Source: Symsagittifera roscoffensis
Taxonomy: Eukaryota > Xenacoelomorpha > Acoela > Convolutidae
Assembly (NCBI RefSeq): GCF_963678635.1
Contig: NC_087068.1
Coordinates: forward strand, 14,015,872-14,079,871
Direction: 5' to 3'
Length of the DNA: 64,000 nucleotides
The notes beneath the pieces are model-generated. The model was not told the origin of the DNA, searched no databases, and saw only the letters and a list, made by a program, of their open reading frames with translations. A program made the translations under genes and the position numbers. Below, piece after piece: positions 24,700-37,363 of this stretch (the stretch's first letter is position 1; every line of letters starts with the position of its first letter).

Positions 24700-27230
24700 T
24701 CTAAAATATATATGTTTTAATAATGAGAAGATAAAAAAGATTGATATTCATTTTTTCTTAGCTTTGAGAAAAAAAAACATATTCAGCGCGCTGAGGGGAA
24801 TTAGTGGTGTAATTTTTCATTTTTGGTTGCAAATGTTTCACAATTTATTTCAAATTCGGCATTCGTTTATTCCAAATTGGCCCTATTTGTTTTTTGTTGA
24901 CAACTTTAACTTTTTTCTAGAGAAACTTTGGCAATTAAAACCGAGATTTGGTAAAAATTGTCTCGCAATGCCTTGCACTCTAAACTTTGGTTTAATTTTT
25001 CTTATTTTGCCCTAAATGCGGAATTTTTCATCAAAAAATTTTCGTACACTTCACAGTGGATATGTCAAAAAATTCTTGCGCGCGATGATTTATAGTATAC
25101 AAATTAACCAACCTGTCAGAGAAAAATATGATTTATTTCCGATATTCAAAAAATGATGCAAAAAATCTTGCGCGCGTTCAGTCAAAATTTTCTCAAAATG
25201 CTTGATCCTTCATTTGTTGTTTGTTGATATTCCTAAATTTCCTAAAATGTTGAAAATTTTGCCAAAAAAGTCTTTAGAGCATTTAAAACGGAGCTCAAAA
25301 AATCAATTTGGGTAAAAACTTGCCAATAAAAACTAAGTTTGAGGAGCGAGTGTTTGCCAGAAAAAAAGTCAAAATTTTCCCAAAAAGTCTTACAACCTCA
25401 TAATTTTTCTTAAAAAGTCTTACAACCCCATATTTACAGAGAAAAAATGATTTAATTCTGATTTTCAGGAAACGATGCAAAATTTTTAGGTGCGCGATGG
25501 GTAAAATTTGTATCAATATGATTTAAACCCTCACCGGTGGTTTGTTTTTTTTTTCTCTTAATTTTCCTAAAATTTTGAAAGTTTTGTCAAAAAAGTTTTC
25601 GTAGCATTTAAAGCGGAGCTCAAAATATCAATTTGGATAAAAACTTGGGAGGAAAAACTAAGTTTGAGGAGCGAGTGCTTGCCAAAACATTCGGTCAAAA
25701 CTATCTCAAAAAGTTTTACAACCTCAATTGTGATTTAATTTTTCTTATTTTGCCTTAAATGCGTAGAGTTTTCAAAAAACAATTTTTTCAATTTTTTCAG
25801 GAGAATTCTCAAACAAATTTTGCGCGCGTTGATTTATAATATACAAAATTATCATTTTGTCAGAGAAGAACTGATTTAGTTCTGATATTCGGGAAACGAT
25901 ACAAAAGATCTTGGGCGCGATATGTGAACTTTGTATCAAATTGATTCACACCCTCAATGGTGGTTTGTTGTTTTTTCTTAATTTTCCTAAGGTTGTCAAA
26001 AAGTCTTTACAGCAATTAGAGCAGAGCTCAAAAAGTCAATTTGGATGCAAGCCTGCATATGAAAACTAAGAGCGAGTGCTTGCCAGAAAAAAGTTGTCAA
26101 AACTTTTTCTCAAAAACTCTTACACGCTCAATTGTGGTTTGTTTTTGCTTAACTTTCATTAAATGCGGAGACTTTTGTCACAATTTTTTTAATAAAATTT
26201 AAAGTGGAGATCTCAAAAAATTCTTGCGATTGATGATTTATAGTTCTGATATTCACAAAGCTTTCAAAAATTCTTGCGCGCGATGCGTTAAATTTGTCTC
26301 AAAATGCCTCACACTCTCAATTGTGATTTGTTGTGATTTGTTGTTCCTAAAAGGAGGAAAGTGTTCAATTTGTGTTGATTAACTTCAATTTTTCCTAAAG
26401 AAAAAAGCAATGAAAACTACATTTGAGAGACGAGAGCCAGAAAAAAAAATTAGTCAAATTTGTTTCAAAATGCTTTACACCTTCAACTGTGGTTTCTTAT
26501 TTTCAATGTTTTTCTAAAATGTCGAAAGTTTTGTCGAAAATGTCTTTAAAGTAATTAAAATTGAGCTCAAAAGCTCAAAATTTGAGGAGTGAGTGCTTGC
26601 CAGAAAAAATTGATTAAAATTTTGTCAAAAATTTTACACCCTCAATTGTGGTATGTGTTTTCCTTATTTGCCTTAATTCGGAAGGTTTTGTCAAAAAGAC
26701 TTTATAGCATTTACAGGAAAGATCTCAAAAATTTTTTGCGCGCGATGATTGATAGTACACATTTTAATCTACATGTTTGAAAAATGATTTAGTTCTGATA
26801 TTCAAAAAACGATACAAAAATTTTACGCGCGGTGAGTCAAATTTGTCTCAATGGTAGTTTGATGTTGTTTTTTTTTAATTATCCTAAGATATTGATAGTT
26901 TTGTCAAAAAGTTTTTATTGCATTTAAAGCGGAGCTCAAAAAATCAATTTGGATTCAAACTGGCCAATAAAAACTAAGTTTGAGGAGCGAGAGCTTGCCT
27001 AAAAAAATGATCAAAACGTTCTCAAAAGTCCTACATCCCCATTTGTGATTTGTTTTTGCTTAATTTGTCAAAAACCTTTATAGCATTTAAAGTGGAAATG
27101 TCAATAAATTCTTTCGAGCGATGATTTATAGTATACAATTTAATTAACCTGACAGACGAAACTGATTTAGCTCTGATATTTATAAAACAATACAAAAATT
27201 TAATTTAATTTCTTGCGTTCAGATGTTTTG
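24700..27230. repeat. diverged tandem satellite
   Basis: At least six imperfect monomers, spaced irregularly (about 150-400 bp). Each contains variants of GCATTTAAAGCGGAGCTCAA, then GAGGAGCGAGTGCTTGCCAG, then a TCTTACAACCTCAATTGTG-type phrase, with TTGCGCGCGATG in between. Examples of the first phrase lie at about 25278, 25606, 26012, 26552 and 26921. No gene is seen here. Confidence 0.65.
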
Positions 27231-27777
27231 ATTGCACAATTCGATAAACTTAACCTGAATTTCAACAAATTGTATCCTAAATTTTTTTCATTAAGCATGT
27301 TTTCAGCCTTTTAATTTCCACACGTACATTTAAGCTATATTTTTATCAACGTTTTATTTCAAGGACTGCATTCGTACGCTAGCATACCTCCAACCAGCTT
27401 TTCCAAATCTTTTAACAAGAATGAACAATACTTCAAAAAGCGTTCAAAATATTTGCATCGGCTGTATTCCAAGATATCTAGCTTTAGATGTTAAGGGTAG
27501 CTAAACTTCTTTGGTTATTATCTTTCGGTTGAAGCCTAGTGCGCTTAAATGAACTCGAAAAGCAAATAATGTTGAAACCAAAAACCAGTAAGTTGACTCA
27601 AATTTTATTTTGTGGAAGTTTACAAAGAGTAATGTTGAATAAAATTTTGAAAAAATATATCCAATTTTTTTTCAGAAATCAGTTCTCTTTAGACTTTCGG
27701 TTAGTTTCAGTTAATTTTGATAACAGAAACGTTTGCCCTATTTACACCACGTTAATTTTCTTTTCTTGACACAAGTA
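27231..27777. other. AT-rich stretch without clear gene
   Basis: Nothing recognised. A 76-residue open frame here has no ATG and no domain. Confidence 0.4.
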
Positions 27778-28140
27778 ATGTTTTTGATTTTCGCAACCAG
27801 CTGTCATGAACTGAAGGTCACTGTTGAAAAAAAAACACTGTTCTCATCTCCACTCGTTGATGATCTAAAACAGATCATTCATCACAATTGTTCTAAAAAA
27901 CTTTTCTATCTTAAAAACATGGATGATTTTATTTCCACACAGTTTACTCTAAACTTCAAAGATGGCAAATTTATCTCCAAAATTCTAAAAACACAGCAAG
28001 ATAAAAAGTCTTACTTTTATCCGCTTTCTCAATTTCTTTATGAAGCTACAATTTTCTTACATACAATGCATACCAACATTGAAGCTACATACAGTACCCG
28101 ATATCAATCAGTTATTTTTTCAGATATTTTTTTCAAATAG
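27778..28140 (+). CDS. unidentified small ORF
   Basis: 120-residue ORF from ATG with a short hydrophobic start (MFLIFATSC) and a mixed, protein-like composition (VEKKTLFSSPLVDDLKQ). No domain is recognised. The last 30 or so residues lie in a repeat shared with the 95-bp satellite and the duplicated flank beyond 28120, which weakens the case. It may be a gene fragment whose 3' end was replaced by repeat, or chance. Confidence 0.25.
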   Translation: MFLIFATSCHELKVTVEKKTLFSSPLVDDLKQIIHHNCSKKLFYLKNMDDFISTQFTLNFKDGKFISKILKTQQDKKSYFYPLSQFLYEATIFLHTMHTNIEATYSTRYQSVIFSDIFFK

Positions 28141-28848
28141 TTGCGAGTCGTAGAAAACTTTTACTGTAATAGCATAATCAAAATGCATTATAATTTGTTA
28201 AAATTTATTGATGTTGTCATTTGAAATCGTGGTTTGGTATGTCAAAATTTTTTTCACAAAAACAATTTTTGAAAATTATTTACAATAGAAAGCGTCATTT
28301 TTGATATTAATCCAGCCATTAAAATGACCTTGCAATTAATTTCAATGAAAACGAAATGGTTTTGCCAATACTTTCAATTAATTATTCCAAAATGAACCAA
28401 AAACAAACAATAGTTCAATGAAATTCAAAAACCTGCAAATACTTTAACGTGCATTGACTAATATGGCTTAAGTTTTCAAATCTTTTCAGCCGGTATAGAA
28501 ATTTTAAAAAAGTTTTAACCAATGCCAAAGGCCTACGAATTATACTTTTCAGAATCAACCTCAAACTTGAACTTATAATCTGATCTTTTTGTCAACTTTT
28601 TTCGAACTGTTGCTACATAAACGCAAAATTAAAGAGTTTTTCAGCCCGTAGTGCCAACCTAGCAACCCGAAAAAAAGGGCGATTGTCCTGGGATTAATAT
28701 GCTCGGGCAAGAGTCAAGTTCTTGCGTTAAGTTAAGTTTCCGCGAGTCTGCAAGGAAACGTCTTTTCAAAAAAAGCTGACAAAATTTTAAGTAGGATTAA
28801 AAATTGTATTTTAATATTACGAAAGAATCAACAATTATGAGACAAAAT

Positions 28849-29848
28849 TTACGATAGTTCATTACAAACAAGATAACCTCTGAAAAAGTACAAATCAGTT
28901 TTGTGTTCGTAAACGGACATTATATTTTGTACTCTTTCCTTTATGCCACTCGAAGCCACTCGATGCATCAAAACAATTGATTGAGTTTTTGTACGGAGGC
29001 GTCTTTTTGCAGGCTGCCCACTACTTTGCACATATTTTATTGAGATCCGCTGAAATAGAAATGAAACCTGAAGATCCTTCTCTCGACAGCATTTGTTGTT
29101 CGAGCAATCCCACTCAGGGCCGCATCTCGCAGGTTCCAAAGGCAGGGGGGAATGAAACTTCATGGTTTGGCACCAAATTTTTTGTATAAATAGAGCCGAA
29201 GTGCAGACACATCTCGTCGATTTTCTCAAATTTTTTTGGGTATTAAACAATTTCTGTCGCATACCTTCTGAATTTCCTGAATGATCATATCATAGAAACT
29301 GCCGATGTTTTCTTTTTTTTTTTCACTTCAAGCGATGGCAGCATTTTTAAAGCAAGCACTAAATCCCGGTTAGTTTCCTGCGTCACTTTCAGACCCACTA
29401 CTTTAATTTTTCTCATGTAACTGTGGGAGAGATAGAAAATTAGGTGGCTCGCCGCACAAAATGATTCGCTCATGATCATTTGATCCACTGTCACACCGGA
29501 TAAATTTTTCAAACGCTTCAAGGATCTCGCATTTTTGCGCAAAGGGGTTGGGCGGCATATTTACATCCAGCTGCTTTCGTGTGCGCGCAGCCGTTCGGAT
29601 TTGTTTGTTTTTACTTGGGAGGGCAAACTGAGTGGCCAAATTGTTTGTAACTGGTAAAGCCGCACTGGCAACTGCGACATTCGGGGTAAATTTCTCTCTG
29701 AGATCTATTAAACGCCTTATGACATTTCCGGCATCCAGTTTTCCGCTGAAATGTCATGGTTATGCTCTCCACGTGTCTCGATTAGTTCTTTCTTTTCTGT
29801 AATGGCAGTTGCTCGACTATTATGGGTTTGGCATTCTGAGCAAATCAT
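28849..29848 (-). pseudogene. array module M1 (copy of unidentified multi-exon gene)
   Basis: Leftmost of four tandem copies. Exon alpha 29458-29848 (starts MICSEC), beta 29265-29420 and delta 28849-29049 are recognisable. Compared with module M4, alpha is one base short (near 29740) and the A-run in beta is two bases longer than in M2, so both frames break. The GT donor after exon gamma (about 29095) is CT here. It looks decayed, although the two homopolymer changes could be read errors. The alpha-beta intron would be 37 nt. Confidence 0.5.
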
Positions 29849-30049
29849 TTTTTCGTTAAATCTATTTTTTCGCTCGAAATAAAACTCGTGGCCGGGGACG
29901 CTATGTGAATTGGCTTGTGTTTAGATAAAACTGTGATTTTGATAGAAGGCTCAATCATAATGTGTTTATTGTGTTTGCGTTTGTCTAGTAAAGTTTAAAT
30001 AGACTGTCAGAACTTAATTTTTGTTAGAAGTTTTACGTCAAAATGTTAT

Positions 30050-31020
30050 GAAATAGCAAAAACTAAATGCATAGAATGGAGCTTCATAAACTGCCTGATA
30101 TCAATGGTTTTTGCTATTAATGTACATGCATACCTTGAATCTACATTCATACATGAAATTAAATGCCTACAATGAAGCGGAATACAGTACCCGATATCAA
30201 TCAATTTTGCTAGGAACCTACGTGCATGGAATAAAGTAACGCGCACACAATAAAATTGCATGTATACAATGAAACACATGCAGTGCCTATTAGCAAACTA
30301 TTTTGCTATAAATCTACACAAATTCAAATAGCTGCACTCATACAATGAAGTACCTGCATATAATGAAGTTACATATAGTGCCTGGTATCAAACATTTTTG
30401 CTACAAACCTACAAACTTACATTGAATATACACAGATACAGTGAAATTGCATGTATACAATAGAGCTCCGTACCGTGCTTGATAATGAGGATTTTCGCAA
30501 TAGACCTACATACATGCAATGAAGCTGCATAGATACTCTGAAGTTAGATGAATACAAAGAAACACATGCATTGTCTGATAAAACATTTTCGATTTTAACG
30601 TTTATGTATATATTGAAGCTACGTATGGTGCCTGATATCAAACATTTTTGCTACAAGCCTAAATAAACACAATGAAGATAAGTAGATACAATGAAGCTAC
30701 ATGCATACAATCGAGCTCTATACAGTGCCTGCAATCCAACAATTTTGCTATCAACCTGCTTACTTAAAATGAATTTTCGTGCCAAAAATGAAGCTACATG
30801 CAATGGTTGATGACAAACTGTTTTGCTATAAGCCTACATACATAAAAAGAAGCAACATGCACACAAAAAGTCATAACAAGAAATGAACCTTCGTACAATA
30901 CCTGATATCAAACATTTTGCTGCAAGCCTAGATTGAAACAATCAAGATATATATAAACAAGGAAGCTACATACATACAATGAAGCTACATATGAGTGCCT
31001 GTTATCAAATATTTTAAGTA
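30050..31020. repeat. about 95-bp satellite, roughly 11 units
   Basis: Diverged units of ACATGCATACAATGAAGCTA, then GTGCCTGATATCAAACATTT, then GCTATAAACCTACATAC. The CTGATATCAA phrase recurs near 30095, 30196, 30380, 30632, 30902 and 30996. A single unit lies at 28050-28110. Confidence 0.7.
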
Positions 31021-32579
31021 TACATTTTTGAAAAGTTTCAAAAGCATCTGATGATTTCATCTTGAAGACTCTATCAACATCCCATATTTACTAGATTGAA
31101 AATTTTTGTAGGTTTAAAGACCAACATAAGTTGTAACTTTTTTTTCAAATGGTTGCGAGTCAAAGAAAACATTTACTGTGATAGCATAATCAAAATGCAT
31201 TACAATTTGTTAAAATTTATTGATGTTGTCACTTGAAATCGTGGTTTGATATGTCAAAATTACTTTCACAAAAACAAACTTTGAAAATTATTTACCTCAG
31301 AAAGTTTTTGATATTAATCACGAAAATGCAAGAATGCATCAACATTTTTATAAATTAAAGATGGCCATATTTCATTTATTAATTTTTTAAAGTAATTTTC
31401 TTTTTTTTTGGATTTTTGCTCTGCACAGTAGCTTCATTTTATTGACCCGTCTATCATAGTTGTACTGGAAATTATATTGAACCAAAACTTCTAACCAATC
31501 GGGTTTGAGAAGCTTCGAAATAACTTTAAAAAACTAAATTTGAAATCAAATCTTTAAAATCTGAAAGCTTAGATTTTCCATAAGGTCTACGCCTCATTTA
31601 TTCACTAATTCACTACAATGTATCTTCAATTCCTTCACTGATCATTAATAGACTGAAGGCAAGCTGGTTCCCCCTTTTTAACTCTAAGCAACTTAACACC
31701 ATACAACTTCATTCCCTAATTTTAGTTACCTTAGCAATTTAACATCGCTACATTTTAAAATCATTTCTGTGATAAACATCATGTTAATCCAAAATGAGAT
31801 GAAAACTTACTTCAAAGGGGACTTCGGTAAACATCAAAGAAATATACGACAGAACTTTTTGCCATTTAAAGCCAGACAATTTCGCGCTACTTAGCTCGTG
31901 AACAGAAATGACCTTGCAAATAATTTCAATGAATCGTTTCAAACGAAAACGAAATGGTTTTGCAAATACTTTCAATTAATTATTCCAAAATGAACCAAAA
32001 ACAAGCAATAGTTCAATGAAATTCAAAAACCTGCAAATACTTTAACATGCTTTGACTAACATGGCTTAAGTTTCCAAAACTTTTCAGCCGGTATAGAAAT
32101 TTTTAAAAAAGTTTAACCAATGCCAAAGGTCTAAAAAATAAATTTTTCAGAATCAAATTCAAACTTGAACTTATAATCTGATAGCTGTTTCAACTTTTTT
32201 CGAACTGTTGCAACATAAACGCAAAACTGAGGAGTTTATCAGCCCGTAGTGCCAACCTAGCAACCCGAAAAAAGGGCGATTGTCCTGGGATTAATATGCT
32301 CGGGAAAGAGTCAAATTCTTGCGTTAAGTTAAGTTTCCGCGAGTCTGCAAGGAAACGTCTTTTCAAAAAAAGCTGACAAAAGATTAAGTAGGATTAAAAA
32401 TTGAATTTTATTATTACGAAAGAATCAACAATAATGAGACAAAATTTACGATAGTTTAACACACACAAGATAACCTCTGAAAAGTACAAATCAGTTTTGT
32501 GTTCGTAAACGGACATTATATTTTGTACTGTTTCCTTTATGCCACTCGATGCCACTCGATGCATCAAAACATTTGATTG

Positions 32580-33444
32580 AGTTTATGTATGGAAGCGTCT
32601 TTTTGTAGGCTGCCCACTACTTTGCACAAATTTTATTGAGTTCCGCTGAAATAGAATTGAAACTTGAAGAGCCTTCTCTTGACAGCATTTGTTGCTCGAG
32701 AAATCCCACTCACGGCCGCATTTCGCTGGTTTCAAAGGCAGGGTGGGAATGAAACTTCACGGTTTGGCACCAAGCTTTTTGTATAAGTAGAGCCGAAGTG
32801 CAGACACATCTCGTCAATTTTCTCAAATTTTTCTGGGTACTAGACAATTTCTGTCGCATACCTTCTGAAGTTTCTGAACGATCATATCGTAGAAACTGCC
32901 GATGTTTTCTTTTTTTTTCACTTCAAGCGATAGCAGCATTTTTAAAGCAAGCGCTAAATCCCGGTTCGTTTCCTGGGTCACTTTCAGACCCACTACTTTA
33001 ATTTTTCTCTTGTAACTGTGGAAGAGATGGAAAATTAGGTGGCTCGCCGCACAAAATGATTGGCTCGTGATCACTTGATCCACTGTCACACCGGATAAAA
33101 TTTTTAAACGTTTCAAGGATCTCGCATTTTTGCGCAAAGGGGATGGGCGGCATATTTACATCTAGCTGCTTTTGTGTGCGCGCAGCCGTTCGGATTAGTT
33201 TGTTTTTACTTGGGAGGGCAAACTGATTGGCCAAATTGTTTGTAACTGGTAAAACCGCACTGGCAACTGCAACATTCGGGGTGAATCTCTCACTGAGATC
33301 TATTAAATGCCTTACGACATTTCCGGCATCCAGTTTTCCCGCTGAAATGTCAAGTTTATGCTCCCCACGTGTCTCGATTAGTTCGTTCTATTCTGTAATT
33401 GCAGTTGCTCGTTTCTTATGGGTTTGGCATTCTGAGCAAATCAT
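32580..33444 (-). pseudogene. array module M2
   Basis: Second copy. Exon alpha is 33053-33444 (392 nt), followed by a 37-nt GT-AG intron and exon beta 32862-33015. This is the only copy whose beta frame is open throughout, from YMRKIKVVGLKV to FYDMIVQKLQK. Alpha carries an in-frame stop early (near 33390) where the other copies have lysine. The downstream coding part runs to about 32580. Probably a pseudogene with one intact exon. Confidence 0.5.
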
Positions 33445-33839
33445 TTTTTGTTAAACTTATTTTTTCACTCGAAATAAAATTCGTGGCCGGGGACGCTATG
33501 TGACTTGGCTTGTTTTTAGATGAAACTGTGAATTCGATAGAAGGCTCAATCATAATGTGTTTATTGTGTTTGGGTTTATTTATCACTTTACCGAGTGTCA
33601 GAATTTACTTTTTGTCAGAATTTTTACGTCAAGTTGTTATGATTAGCAAAAGCAGCTTTTTTGGTGTGATTATAATGGCTGAGCGAAAGTCTAATTGAAA
33701 ATAAATTTAGAACTTGTCGATAAGAGTTTTAAGTAAAGAAGGAAGCCTCATTTTAGCATGTATAAGTAAGAAAACCAAGTGTTTCATTATGGTGCGTGCG
33801 TTAAGTGCGGCATTAACTTGGGTATGATAAAATTTAACG

Positions 33840-35092
33840 ATAGTTTAACACAAACAAGATAACCTCTGACAAAGTACAAATCAGATTTGTGTTCGTAAAC
33901 GGACATTATATCTTGTACTCTTTCCTTTATGCCACTCGATGCCATTCGATGCATCTAAACAATTGATTGAAATTTTGTACGGAAGCGTCTTTTTGCAGGC
34001 TGCCCACTACTTTGCACATATTTTATTGAGCTCCGCTGAAATAGGATTGAAACTTGAAATGCCTTCTCTCGAAAGCATTTGTTGTTCGAGCAATTCCACT
34101 CACGGCCGCATGTCGCTGGTTCCAAAGGGAGGGGGGGAATGATTTTTCACGGCTTGGCACCAAGCTTTTTGTATAAGTAGAGCCGAAGTGCAGACACACC
34201 TCGTCAATATTCTCAATTTTTTTTGGTTATTAAACATTTTCTGTCGCATACCTTCTGAATTTCCTGAATGATCAAATCATAGAAATTGCTGACGTTTTCT
34301 TTTTTTTTCACTTTCAAGGGATGGCACCATTTTTAGAGCAAGCGCTTATTCCCGGCTCGTTTCCTGGGTCACTTTCAGACCCACTACTTTAATTTTTCTC
34401 ATGTAACTAAGGGAGAGATGGAAAATTAGATAAATGTACTTTGGGGATTGTTTTTTGGAAGGACTGAAGAGCAGTTTGCTCATTATCTAACAAAAAATTT
34501 TCAGGTCGGCAGTTTGGTGCTAAATCAATTAACGCCTGCAAAAAGCGTTGAAAGATTTTTTCGGTTTTCTTAAGATGGAAAGCTTAAGCGAACGCCGGAG
34601 CTATGCCGGTTACACTAACAGGAATTGAATATATCTGATAGAACGGTTTTGGAGTAGTTTTAAAGTCCTACCGGCTAACCAGAAAGATAACGTCTCCAGA
34701 ACTCTCAGCATTTTGGGCTCGCCGCACAAAATGATTCGCTCGTGACCATTTGATCCACTGTCACACCGGATAAATTTTTGCGCATAGGGGATGGGCGGCA
34801 TATTTACATCTAGCTGCTTTCGTGTGCGCGCAGCCGTTCGGATTTGTTTGTTTTTACTTGGGAGGGCAAACTGAGTGGCCCAATTGTTTGTAACTGGTAA
34901 AGCCGCACTGGCAACTGCGACATTCGGGGTGAATCTCTCACTGAGATCTATTAAATGCTTTATGACATTTCCGGCATCCAGTTTTCCCGCTGAAATGTCA
35001 GGGTTGTCCTCTCCACGTGTCTCGATTAGTTCGTTCTTTTCTGTAATGGCAGTTACTCGACTATTATGGGTTTGTAATTCTGAGCAAATCAT
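33840..35092 (-). pseudogene. array module M3
   Basis: Third copy. Alpha (from 35092) reads MICSELQ, losing the second cysteine of the CxxC pair, and lacks nine residues (CEILETFEK in M4) without a frame change. A roughly 280-bp insertion sits where the 37-nt intron lies in M1 and M2. Beta has one extra base relative to M2. Confidence 0.5.
34425..34715. repeat. about 280-bp insertion within intron of module M3
   Basis: Sequence beginning ATAAATGTACTTTGGGGATT and ending CTCAGCATTTTGG, absent from modules M1 and M2, sits exactly inside the minimal intron. A second copy is at 36085-36375 in M4. Origin unknown; no clear terminal repeats. Confidence 0.6.
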
Positions 35093-35438
35093 TTTTTCGT
35101 AAAACCTGTTTTTCTGCTCGAAATAAAATTCGTGCCGGGGACGCTATCTGAATTGGCTTGTTCTTAGATGAAACTGTGAGTTCGATAGAAGGCTCAATCA
35201 TAATGTGTTTTTTTGTGTTTGCGTTTATTTATCACTTGACAGAATGTCAGAATTTACATTTTGTCAGAAATTTTACGTCAAATTGTTATGAATTAGCAAA
35301 AGCAGCTTTTTTATTGTGATTATAATGGCTTAGCAAAAAGTCTACAAGAAAATAAATTAGGAACTTGTCGATAAGAGTCTTAAGTAAAAAAGGAAGCCTC
35401 ATTTTAGCATGTATAAAAAAGATAAACCAAGTTTTTCA

Positions 35439-36777
35439 TTATGGTGCGTGCGTTAATTGCAGCATTAACTTTGGTATGATAAAATATAACGATAGTTTAA
35501 CACAAACAAGATAACCTCTGAAAAAGTATAAATCAATTTTGTGTTCGTAAGCAGACATGATATCTTGTACTCTTTCCTTTATGCCACTCGATTCCACTCG
35601 ATGCATCGAAACAATTGATTGAGTTTTTGTACGGAAGCGTCTTTTTGCAGGCTGCCCACTCTTTTGCACATATTTTATTGAGCTCCGCTGAAATAGGATT
35701 GAAACTTGAAATCCCTTCTCTCGACAGCATTTGTTGTTCGAGCAATTCCACCCACGGCCGCATCTCGCTGGTTCCAAAGGGAGGGTGAGAATGAAACTTC
35801 ACGGTTTGGCACCAAGCTTTTTGTATAAGTAGAGCTGAAGCGCAGACACATCTCGTCAATTTTCTCAAATAATTTTTTTTGGGTATTTAACAATTTCTGT
35901 CGCATACCTTCTGAATTTCCTGAATGATCATATCATAGAAATTGCCGATGTTTTCTTTTTTTTTCACTTTCAAGGGATGGCAGCATTTTTAAAAAAAGCG
36001 CTAAACCCCGGTTCGTTTTCTGGGTCACTTTCAGACCCACTACTTTAATTTTTCTCATATAACTGTGGGAGAGATGGAAAAATAGATAAATGTGCTTTGG
36101 GGATTGTTTTTTGGAAGGACTGAAGAGCAGTTGGCTCATTATCTAACAAAAAAGTTTTCAGGTCGGCAGTTTCGTGCTAAATCAATTAACGCCTGGAAAA
36201 AGCGATTAAGGATTTTTTCGGTTTTTTTTACGATGGAAAGCGTAAGCAAACGCTGGCGCAATGCCGGTTACACTAACAAGAATTGAATATATCTGATAGA
36301 ACGGTTTTGGAGTAATTTTAAAGTCCTACCGGCTAACCAGAAAGATGACTTCTCCAGAACTCTCAGCATTTTGGGCTCGCTACACAAAATGATTCGCTCG
36401 TGATCATTTGATCCACTGTCACACCGGATAAATTTTTCAAACGTTTCAAGGATCTCGCATTTTTGCGCATAGGGGATGGGCGGCATATTTACATCTAGCT
36501 GCTTTCGTGTGCGCGCAGCCGTTCGGATTTGTTTGTTTTTACTTGGGAGGGCAAACTGAGTGGCCAAATTGTTTGTAACTGGTAAAGCCGCACTGGCAAC
36601 TGCGACATTTGGGGTGAATCTCTCACTGAGATCTATTAAATGCCTTATGACATTTCCGGCATCCAGTTTTCCCGCTGAAATGTCATGGTTCTGCTCTCCA
36701 CGTGTCTCGATTAGTTCGTTCTTTTCTGTAATGGCAATTACTCGACTATTATGGGTTTGGCATTCTGAGCAAATCAT
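35439..36777 (-). CDS. array module M4, best-preserved copy of unidentified gene
   Basis: Proposed exons: alpha 36386-36777, beta 35908-36062, gamma 35756-35863, delta 35439-35687. Alpha is fully open: MICSECQTHNSR, then a charged region (DLSERFTPNV, RKQLDVNMPP, CEILETFEKF). Gamma encodes KIDEMCLRF, and delta GIKERVQDIMSAYEHKIDLY, a helical-looking segment. The beta-gamma intron is about 44 nt and gamma-delta about 68 nt with a good TTTCAG acceptor; alpha-beta is enlarged by the same insertion as in M3. Beta carries one extra base relative to M2, so the model is not clean. A CxxC preceded upstream by a GHEF motif hints at a RING-like finger, but the 5' end is unresolved and the family is not identified. 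All copies lie on one strand, upstream of the TRIM-like genes. Confidence 0.4.
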
Positions 36778-37238
36778 TTTTTCGTTAAACCTATTTTTTC
36801 GCTCGAAATAAAATTCGTGGCCGGGGACGCTATGTGAATTGGCTTGTTTTTAGATGAAACTGTGATTTCGATAGAAGGCTCAATCATATTGTGTTTATTG
36901 TGTTTGCTTTTGTTTATCACGTTTTGTGTTTGCGTTTGTCTAGTAAAGTATAAATAGACTGTCAGAATTTAATTTTTGTCAGAAATTTTACGTCAAATTG
37001 TTATGAAATAGCAAAAGCAGCTTTTTTAGTGTGATTATAATGGCTTAGCGAAAAGTCTAATTGAAAATAAATTAAGAGCTTGTCGATAAGGGTCTTAAGT
37101 AATAAAGGAATCCTCATTTTAGCATTTATAACTAAAATAAACCAAGTTTTTCTTTATTGTGGGTGCGTTAATTGCAACATTAAATTTGGTGTGATAAGAG
37201 TTAAGATAAGGAATTCAAAGAGTATTACTTTTAGTAGG

Positions 37239-37363
37239 GGAATGACTAGGCGTTAAAATGTACGGTGTTAAATTGCAAAGATGGAGTTAAATTGTTGTCA
37301 ATTTAAATTGTTCAGGAGTGAAATGACTAAGTGTTAAAATGTACAGTGTTAAATTGTATGGTT
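37239..37363. repeat. short direct repeat (GTGTTAAATTG-type)
   Basis: Two diverged copies of about 80 bp sharing GTTAAAATGTACRGTGTTAA, directly downstream of the next ORF's stop. Confidence 0.45.

Larger units (their letters stand above)
28128..32400. repeat. duplicated flank of the gene array
   Basis: 28128-28800 matches 31146-32400 over most of its length; the second copy contains about 0.6 kb more (31310-31910). Shared landmarks include TTGATGTTGTCATTTGAAAT and a conserved GTGCCAACCTAGCAACCCG stretch (about 28650 and 32250). The array therefore grew as units that include this non-coding flank. Confidence 0.65.
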
